Of a stretch of 11,757 nucleotides of DNA, positions 7,641 to 11,757 are shown piece by piece (the first letter of the stretch is position 1; the number at the start of each line of letters is the position of its first letter). The stretch lies in contig JANYKP010000234.1 in NCBI GenBank assembly GCA_025358195.1, positions 1 through 11,757 on the forward strand. The letters run 5' to 3'. The DNA is from Cyclobacteriaceae bacterium (lineage in GTDB: Bacteria; Bacteroidota; Bacteroidia; Cytophagales; Cyclobacteriaceae). A model generated the notes under the pieces. That model saw only the letters and a program-made list of their open reading frames with translations, searched no databases and was not told where the DNA came from. The position numbers and the translations under genes were made by a program.

Positions 7641-7660
7641 TAAATTTTTTAGAAAATTTA
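7641..7660. repeat. AT-rich palindrome
   Basis: TAAATTTT (7641-7648) and AAAATTTA (7653-7660) are perfect 8-bp inverted arms around TTAG. All paired bases are A or T, within a strongly AT-rich stretch (about 7620-7680). There is no GC-rich stem, so it is a poor terminator. It could be a binding site or simply reflect composition. Confidence 0.4.
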
Positions 7661-7708
7661 TCATTTGAGTATTCACTTTTCATATGGGAGATAAGTGAAT
7701 GAGAATGA
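7661..7708. repeat. Interrupted inverted repeat ATTCACTT...AAGTGAAT
   Basis: ATTCACTT (7671-7678) and AAGTGAAT (7693-7700) are perfect 8-bp arms separated by 14 bp. Outside them TCATT (7661-7665) and AATGA (7704-7708) pair again after unequal gaps, giving an extended imperfect hairpin. It lies about 70 bp upstream of the candidate nrdB promoter, where an activator or repressor could bind. It does not resemble the NrdR box. Function is unknown. Confidence 0.45.
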
Positions 7709-7729
7709 AACCCTTTTCAAAATTCTGAA

Positions 7730-7763
7730 GGCCGGTAACGTTTGAAACCGATCATCGCCGGCT
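7730..7763. repeat. GC-rich hairpin upstream of the nrdB promoter
   Basis: GGCCGG (7730-7735) can pair with CCGGCT (7758-7763), with one G-U pair if RNA, around a 22-base loop. A competing fold pairs CGGT (7733-7736) with ACCG (7747-7750). The following ggcc (7764-7767) offers a third partner. It is an island of GC in an AT-rich region, just upstream of the candidate promoter. No known riboswitch consensus was recognised. Confidence 0.35.
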
Positions 7764-7773
7764 GGCCACCTCC

Positions 7774-7804
7774 TTTGATATGTATCCCTCATTTAGAATA
7801 TTTG
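7774..7804 (+). promoter_or_regulatory. Candidate promoter of nrdB-nrdA
   Basis: TTTG at 7774-7777 and AATATTTG at 7797-7804 are separated by 19 bp. This fits the Bacteroidota -33/-7 arrangement with one mismatch in the -7 element (AA instead of TA). Transcription would start near 7810 and give a leader of about 95 nt. No NrdR box (ACACTATATATAGTGT-like) is visible anywhere in the intergenic region. Confidence 0.4.
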
Positions 7805-7841
7805 TTGTTCCCAAACTTTATTGAGTTCGTACACTCACACG

Positions 7842-7884
7842 ATGAGCCGACCGACGTTCTCTAAAAATTGAGGAGGCAAAACTG
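7842..7884 (+). promoter_or_regulatory. nrdB leader: mini-ORF, AGGAGG and in-frame CTG
   Basis: A perfect AGGAGG stands at 7871-7876, unusual in a phylum that largely lacks Shine-Dalgarno sequences. It is 29 bp from the nrdB ATG (7906), too far to serve it, but five bases before a CTG at 7882 that is in frame with nrdB. Starting there would add eight residues, ending in NPTKY, before the annotated methionine. Just upstream, an ATG at 7842 opens a nine-codon frame (MSRPTFSKN) whose TGA at 7869-7871 overlaps the AGGAGG. These may be chance, an alternative start, or a translational leader. Confidence 0.35.
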
Positions 7885-7905
7885 ACGACCAACCCCACAA
7901 AATAT

Positions 7906-8895
7906 ATGAGCCAACCTTTACTTGAGGAACCCATCCTGAAAGAAAACAAGGACCGCTTCGTCCTCTTCCCCATCCGGCATCATGATATTTGGAAATTCTA
8001 CAAGCAGGCCGAAGCAAGTTTCTGGACCGCAGAAGAAATCGATTTGAGTCACGATCTGCGCGACTGGGCCGGCCTCAATGACGGTGAAAGGTACTTCATA
8101 ACCCATGTTTTGGCCTTTTTTGCTGCCAGTGATGGTATCGTGAACGAAAACCTGGCAGAGCATTTCATTGGTGAAGTGCAATACACAGAGGCAAAATTTT
8201 TCTATGGCTTTCAGATCGCCATTGAAAACATCCACTCCGAGACTTATTCCCTGCTGATCGATACACTGGTAAAAGATCCGAAAGAAAAGGACAAGCTCTT
8301 TCACGCTATCGACACGATGGATTGTGTGAAGAAGAAAGCTGACTGGGCCCTGCGTTGGATCAACCAGGGAAATTTTCAGGAGCGGCTGGTGGCCTTTGCT
8401 GCCGTGGAGGGCATTTTCTTTTCCGGCTCTTTCTGCTCCATCTTCTGGCTGAAGAAAAGGGGCCTTATGCCAGGGCTGAGTTTTTCCAATGAACTGATCT
8501 CCCGCGACGAAGGATTGCACTGCGACTTTGCCTGTCACCTTTATATCAAACATGTGGCCAACAAGCTTCCTGAAGGACGTGTGACGGAGATCATCATGGA
8601 CGCTGTCGCCATTGAGAAGGAGTTTGTGACCGATGCCCTGCCCGTGAACCTGATCGGGATGAATTCCCAGCTTATGTGTCAGTACATTGAGTTCGTTGCC
8701 GACCGGCTTTTGAATGAATTAATTGGAAAAAAGGTGTATGGCGCAATCAATCCTTTTGATTTTATGGAGATGATTTCGTTGAGGGGAAAGACCAATTTCT
8801 TCGAAAAACGTGTAGCAGAATACCAGAAAGCAGGGGTCATGAAAAGCACAGAAAAAGAAGTAGACCAAAAATTTTCACTGAACGAAGATTTTTAA
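7906..8895 (+). CDS. nrdB: Ribonucleoside-diphosphate reductase class Ia, small (R2, radical) subunit
   Basis: The 329-residue product belongs to the eukaryote-like branch of NrdB. It houses the di-iron centre and the stable tyrosyl radical that is passed to NrdA to reduce ribonucleotides. All ligands are visible: Asp76 in FFAASDGIVNEN, Glu107 and His110 in IENIHSETYS, Glu168 in AAVEGIFFSGSF, and Glu202 and His205 in SRDEGLHCDF. The radical tyrosine is Tyr114, four residues after His110. The motif EASFWTAEEIDLSHD at 36-50 is also typical. The C-terminal peptide FSLNEDF matches the tail that docks R2 onto R1 (FTLDADF in mouse). The ATG at 7906 gives the usual N-terminus, but an upstream CTG with a better ribosome-binding site is possible. 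nrdA follows after 54 bp, so the two are almost certainly one operon. Cytoplasmic and oxygen-dependent. Confidence 0.98.
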   Translation: MSQPLLEEPILKENKDRFVLFPIRHHDIWKFYKQAEASFWTAEEIDLSHDLRDWAGLNDGERYFITHVLAFFAASDGIVNENLAEHFIGEVQYTEAKFFYGFQIAIENIHSETYSLLIDTLVKDPKEKDKLFHAIDTMDCVKKKADWALRWINQGNFQERLVAFAAVEGIFFSGSFCSIFWLKKRGLMPGLSFSNELISRDEGLHCDFACHLYIKHVANKLPEGRVTEIIMDAVAIEKEFVTDALPVNLIGMNSQLMCQYIEFVADRLLNELIGKKVYGAINPFDFMEMISLRGKTNFFEKRVAEYQKAGVMKSTEKEVDQKFSLNEDF

Positions 8896-8949
8896 TTACC
8901 TTTTGAAACCATTTTTTAAACTTTTACTACACCCAAACAACCCTCAGAC

Positions 8950-11418
8950 ATGCTCGTATTGAAGCGTGACGGACACAGAGAGTCCGTTAAGTTCGACAAA
9001 ATCACCTCCCGGATCGAAAAACTCTGCTATGGACTCGATCCAAAACTCGTGAACCCTGTAGAAGTAGCCATGAAGGTGATCAATGGCCTCTACGATGGCG
9101 TATCCACGCATGAATTAGACAGCCTCGCGGCGGAAATCTCGGCTACGATGATCACTCGCCACCCGGACTTCGCCAAGCTTGCGGCACGTATTGCGGTCTC
9201 CAACCTCCACAAGACCACCAGCAAGTCATTCTCCAATTCCATGAAACGGCTCTATCAGCACGTAGATGCCAAAACCGGACAGAATGCGCCGATGATCTCT
9301 AAGGAAACCTGGAAGGTCATCAAGAACCATGCTGCCGAGTTGGATGATGCCATCTTCTACGATCGTGATTTCAGTTACGATTATTTCGGGTTCAAAACCT
9401 TGGAGCGCTCCTACCTTATGAGAATCGAGGGTAAAGTGGTAGAACGCCCACAACACATGTTAATGCGTGTGGCCGTTGGGATCCACGGTGAAGACATTCC
9501 CGCTGCCATTGAGACCTACGACCTGCTTTCTGAGAAATGGTTTACACACGCGACTCCCACGCTATTTAACGCCGGAACCCCAAAGCCACAATTGTCATCT
9601 TGTTTCTTGCTCACCATGAAGGATGATAGCATTGACGGTATCTACGATACATTAAAAAATTGTGCAAAAATTTCTCAATCGGCAGGTGGCATTGGTTTAA
9701 GCGTTCATAATGTGCGCGCCAAAGGCTCTTACATCAAAGGAACCGGCGGCACATCAAATGGAATCGTACCCATGCTGCGCAACTTTGACATGACCGCACG
9801 TTACGTCGACCAGGGTGGTGGTAAGCGCAAAGGAAGTTTTGCCATTTACCTGGAACCGTGGCATGCTGATGTTTTTGAATTCCTCGATCTGAAGAAAAAC
9901 CATGGCAAAGACGAGATGCGTGCCCGCGATCTGTTTTATGCCATGTGGATACCGGACCTTTTCATGAAGCGTGTAGAGAGCAATGAGACATGGTCACTCT
10001 TCTGCCCCAACGAGGCCCCCGGATTAGCAGATTGCTACGGAGAAGAATTCGAGCGCTTATATGAAAAGTACGAGAAAGAAAATAAGTTCCGCAAACAAAT
10101 AAAAGCACAAGACCTGTGGTTTGAAATCCTCGAATCCCAAATCGAAACCGGAACGCCCTATATTTTATACAAAGACGCTGCCAACAAAAAGTCCAACCAG
10201 AAAAACCTGGGCACCATCAAATCGAGCAACCTGTGTACCGAGATTATTGAGTACACTTCGGCCGATGAAATAGCGGTGTGTAATCTGGCCTCCATCGCAC
10301 TGCCGAAGTTTGTGACATCCGATGGAAAGTTTGATCATCAGAAATTGTACGAAATCACGAAAGTTGCCACCCGCAACCTCAACAAGGTCATTGACGTCAA
10401 CTATTACCCTGTACCGGAAGCCAAGAAGTCAAACATGCGACATCGCCCCATTGGGCTGGGTGTTCAGGGATTGGCGGATGCTTTTATTCTTCTGCGGATG
10501 CCCTTTGATTCGGAAGAAGCACGCGGCTTGAATAAGGATATTTTTGAGACCATTTACTTTGGTGCCATGGAGGCATCTATGGAATTGTCTAAGGCCAACG
10601 GACCCTATGAAACCTTCAAAGGATCACCTGTTTCAAAAGGAATTTTCCAATTCGATATGTGGGGTGTGACGCCCGATTCCGGCCGCTGGAACTGGGAACA
10701 ACTTAAGCGTGATGTGAAACAATATGGGGTCCGCAACTCCCTCCTCGTAGCTCCGATGCCCACGGCCTCAACTTCACAAATTCTTGGAAATAATGAGTGC
10801 TTCGAACCGTATACTTCCAACATCTACACACGGAGGACCTTGTCGGGAGAATTCATTGTGGTGAACAAACACCTGATGAAAGATCTTATGAGCGCCGGAC
10901 TTTGGAGTGACACCCTGCGTCAAAAACTTATCGGCGCTAACGGATCGATCCAATCCATCCCAGAGATTCCCCAAAATATTAAAGACATCTATAAGACCGT
11001 GTGGGAAATTTCTCAGAAGTCTATCATCGATATGTCCGCTGACCGGGGCGCTTATATCTGCCAGTCACAGAGTTTGAATATACACATCACGAACCCGAAT
11101 TTTGGAAAGCTTACCTCCATGCATTTCTATGCCTGGAAGAAAGGTCTAAAAACCGGCATGTACTATTTGCGTTCGACGGCTGCGGCAGATGCTATCAAGT
11201 TTACTCTTGACAAAGCGAACATGCAACAACCAGTATCCGAAGCGATTGGAGAAGCGATCCTGGATCCGGTGATCGTGCAAGTATCCACTCCAGCCATGCT
11301 GGACGTACAGCATGCCATCCAGTACGTGACTCAGCCTGTAACAAGTGCCGATCAGAATCGTGCCGATATGGCCTGCTCACTGGATAACCCAGACGCCTGT
11401 GAGGCCTGTGGAAGCTAA
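8950..11418 (+). CDS. nrdA: Ribonucleoside-diphosphate reductase class Ia, large (R1, catalytic) subunit
   Basis: The 822-residue product is a complete, eukaryote-like R1. Residues 1-92 form the ATP-cone (VLKRDGHRESVKFDKI...ELDSLAAE...AARIAVSNLHK). Asp57, which in the mouse enzyme is needed for dATP inhibition, is conserved, so activity is probably feedback-controlled. The catalytic barrel carries the redox pair Cys218 (SSCFLL) and Cys444 (AVCNLA), the thiyl-radical Cys429 with Asn427 and Glu431 (SSNLCTEI), and the phosphate-binding APMPTASTSQ segment at 601-610. Tyr738 and Tyr739 in GMYYLRS are the radical-transfer pair. The C-terminal CEACGS supplies Cys817 and Cys820, which re-reduce the active site and are themselves recharged by thioredoxin or glutaredoxin. 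The enzyme converts NDPs to dNDPs and pairs with the NrdB encoded just upstream. No intein or insertion is seen. A strong terminator follows. Confidence 0.99.
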   Translation: MLVLKRDGHRESVKFDKITSRIEKLCYGLDPKLVNPVEVAMKVINGLYDGVSTHELDSLAAEISATMITRHPDFAKLAARIAVSNLHKTTSKSFSNSMKRLYQHVDAKTGQNAPMISKETWKVIKNHAAELDDAIFYDRDFSYDYFGFKTLERSYLMRIEGKVVERPQHMLMRVAVGIHGEDIPAAIETYDLLSEKWFTHATPTLFNAGTPKPQLSSCFLLTMKDDSIDGIYDTLKNCAKISQSAGGIGLSVHNVRAKGSYIKGTGGTSNGIVPMLRNFDMTARYVDQGGGKRKGSFAIYLEPWHADVFEFLDLKKNHGKDEMRARDLFYAMWIPDLFMKRVESNETWSLFCPNEAPGLADCYGEEFERLYEKYEKENKFRKQIKAQDLWFEILESQIETGTPYILYKDAANKKSNQKNLGTIKSSNLCTEIIEYTSADEIAVCNLASIALPKFVTSDGKFDHQKLYEITKVATRNLNKVIDVNYYPVPEAKKSNMRHRPIGLGVQGLADAFILLRMPFDSEEARGLNKDIFETIYFGAMEASMELSKANGPYETFKGSPVSKGIFQFDMWGVTPDSGRWNWEQLKRDVKQYGVRNSLLVAPMPTASTSQILGNNECFEPYTSNIYTRRTLSGEFIVVNKHLMKDLMSAGLWSDTLRQKLIGANGSIQSIPEIPQNIKDIYKTVWEISQKSIIDMSADRGAYICQSQSLNIHITNPNFGKLTSMHFYAWKKGLKTGMYYLRSTAAADAIKFTLDKANMQQPVSEAIGEAILDPVIVQVSTPAMLDVQHAIQYVTQPVTSADQNRADMACSLDNPDACEACGS

Positions 11419-11434
11419 TTTTTCCGGTCATTAA

Positions 11435-11474
11435 AAAACGAAAAAGCCCTGTTCATGCAGGGCTTTTTCGTTTT
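11435..11474. terminator. Strong bidirectional intrinsic terminator
   Basis: A perfect 17-bp stem (11435-11451 with 11458-11474) closes a six-base loop, TTCATG. The core agccctg/cagggct is flanked by aaaaa/ttttt and aaaacg/cgtttt runs, so both strands give a GC stem plus U-tract. It lies between the convergent ends of nrdA (11418) and the minus-strand gene ending at 11488. Confidence 0.93.
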
Positions 11475-11487
11475 ACGCTAAGAGGCA

Positions 11488-11757
11488 CTATCGGAACCTC
11501 GTCGCTTTTCTCTTGGATGGAGTACGTCCAAATGCAGATTTTTTCTTTTTGGGATTATGGCTCTCATCGTTGACTTCCACTTGTTTAGAAGTTCCTTTGT
11601 CCCACCCAAACACAAAGTTTAATCCTGCCCTGACCGTAATTAGCTGCGAACTGTTTATATAGGCGTTAAGATTTTTGTTCGCAATCAATGCAGCCGGTGC
11701 CCGGAGCAAGTTGTCGCCCACGACATATAGTTGTATCGGTGACAGATTAAATGAAAT
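11488..11757 (-). CDS. Outer-membrane beta-barrel protein, C-terminal fragment
   Basis: The gene runs off the right edge. The frame is open to 11757, so the GTG at 11721 is internal and the start is not in the window. The 89 visible residues begin ISFNLSPIQLYVVGDNLL and continue to NSSQLITVRAGLNFVFGW. The alternating hydrophobic strands, the SPIQLYVVGDN turn and the RAGLNFVFG closing strand resemble the end of Bacteroidota outer-membrane barrel proteins of the DUF5723 kind. That assignment rests on memory of the pattern and is moderate. After the last strand comes a hydrophilic tail of about 35 residues, strongly basic (NPKKKKSAFGRTPSKRKATRFR), which is not typical for a barrel that ends in its last strand. 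The function is unknown; the terminator at 11435-11474 serves it too. Confidence 0.7.
   Translation of the reverse strand: MSFNLSPIQLYVVGDNLLRAPAALIANKNLNAYINSSQLITVRAGLNFVFGWDKGTSKQVEVNDESHNPKKKKSAFGRTPSKRKATRFR

Noticed and set aside
7699..7728. Nine-codon ORF (MRMKPFSKF) preceded by GGAG
   Set aside because: It lies upstream of the candidate nrdB promoter, so it would probably not be in the transcript; too short to judge.
7720..7905. Possible cobalamin or other riboswitch, or NrdR boxes, before nrdB
   Set aside because: I looked for B12-box and NrdR-box patterns and found no convincing match.
7918..8553. 211-residue minus-strand open frame inside nrdB
   Set aside because: It is antisense to a fully conserved nrdB, shows no protein family pattern, and its existence follows from nrdB codon use.
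1..11757. Mobile elements, CRISPR arrays, tRNA or rRNA genes
   Set aside because: No transposase, terminal inverted repeats with target duplications, regularly spaced repeats, or RNA gene signatures were seen.

Overview
The window looks like chromosomal DNA from a member of the Bacteroidota, probably an environmental Cytophagales-type organism. The reasons are a SusC/SusD outer-membrane pair, lipoproteins with acidic or CKKD residues after the lipid cysteine, a promoter matching the Bacteroidota TTG...TAnnTTTG pattern, mostly absent Shine-Dalgarno sequences, and a eukaryote-like class I ribonucleotide reductase. The taxon is inferred; no rRNA or other strict marker is present.

Layout. At the left edge is the C-terminal end of an FtsX/MacB-type ABC permease (+). 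It converges, across a bidirectional terminator, on a three-gene minus-strand operon that reads right to left: SusC-like TonB-dependent receptor (5874-2734), SusD-like lipoprotein (2713-1259), and a small lipoprotein with an internal duplication (1223-381). These three probably form an outer-membrane importer and an accessory surface protein. No hydrolase, regulator or transporter next to them reveals the substrate. Right of the operon is an unrecognised minus-strand reading frame (6659-6153) with its own terminator. It has no ATG and no signal peptide, and may be a truncated or frameshifted gene.

The rplU-rpmA ribosomal protein operon follows (minus strand, 7424-6818), with a good promoter upstream of rplU and a hairpin terminator after rpmA. 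A roughly 480-bp divergent intergenic region (7425-7905) separates it from nrdB-nrdA (+). This region holds the rplU promoter, a candidate nrdB promoter, several inverted repeats, and an odd nrdB leader with a perfect AGGAGG that is not placed for the ATG. NrdB and NrdA together make the aerobic class Ia ribonucleotide reductase, and every metal, radical and redox residue I checked is present. A 17-bp stem terminator closes the operon and also serves the convergent 3' end of a partial outer-membrane beta-barrel gene at the right edge.

I found no tRNA, rRNA, CRISPR array, insertion sequence or phage gene. Most of the window is ordinary core or common Bacteroidota content. The parts most worth a second look are the orphan 6153-6659 reading frame, the duplicated lipoprotein, and the nrdB leader.
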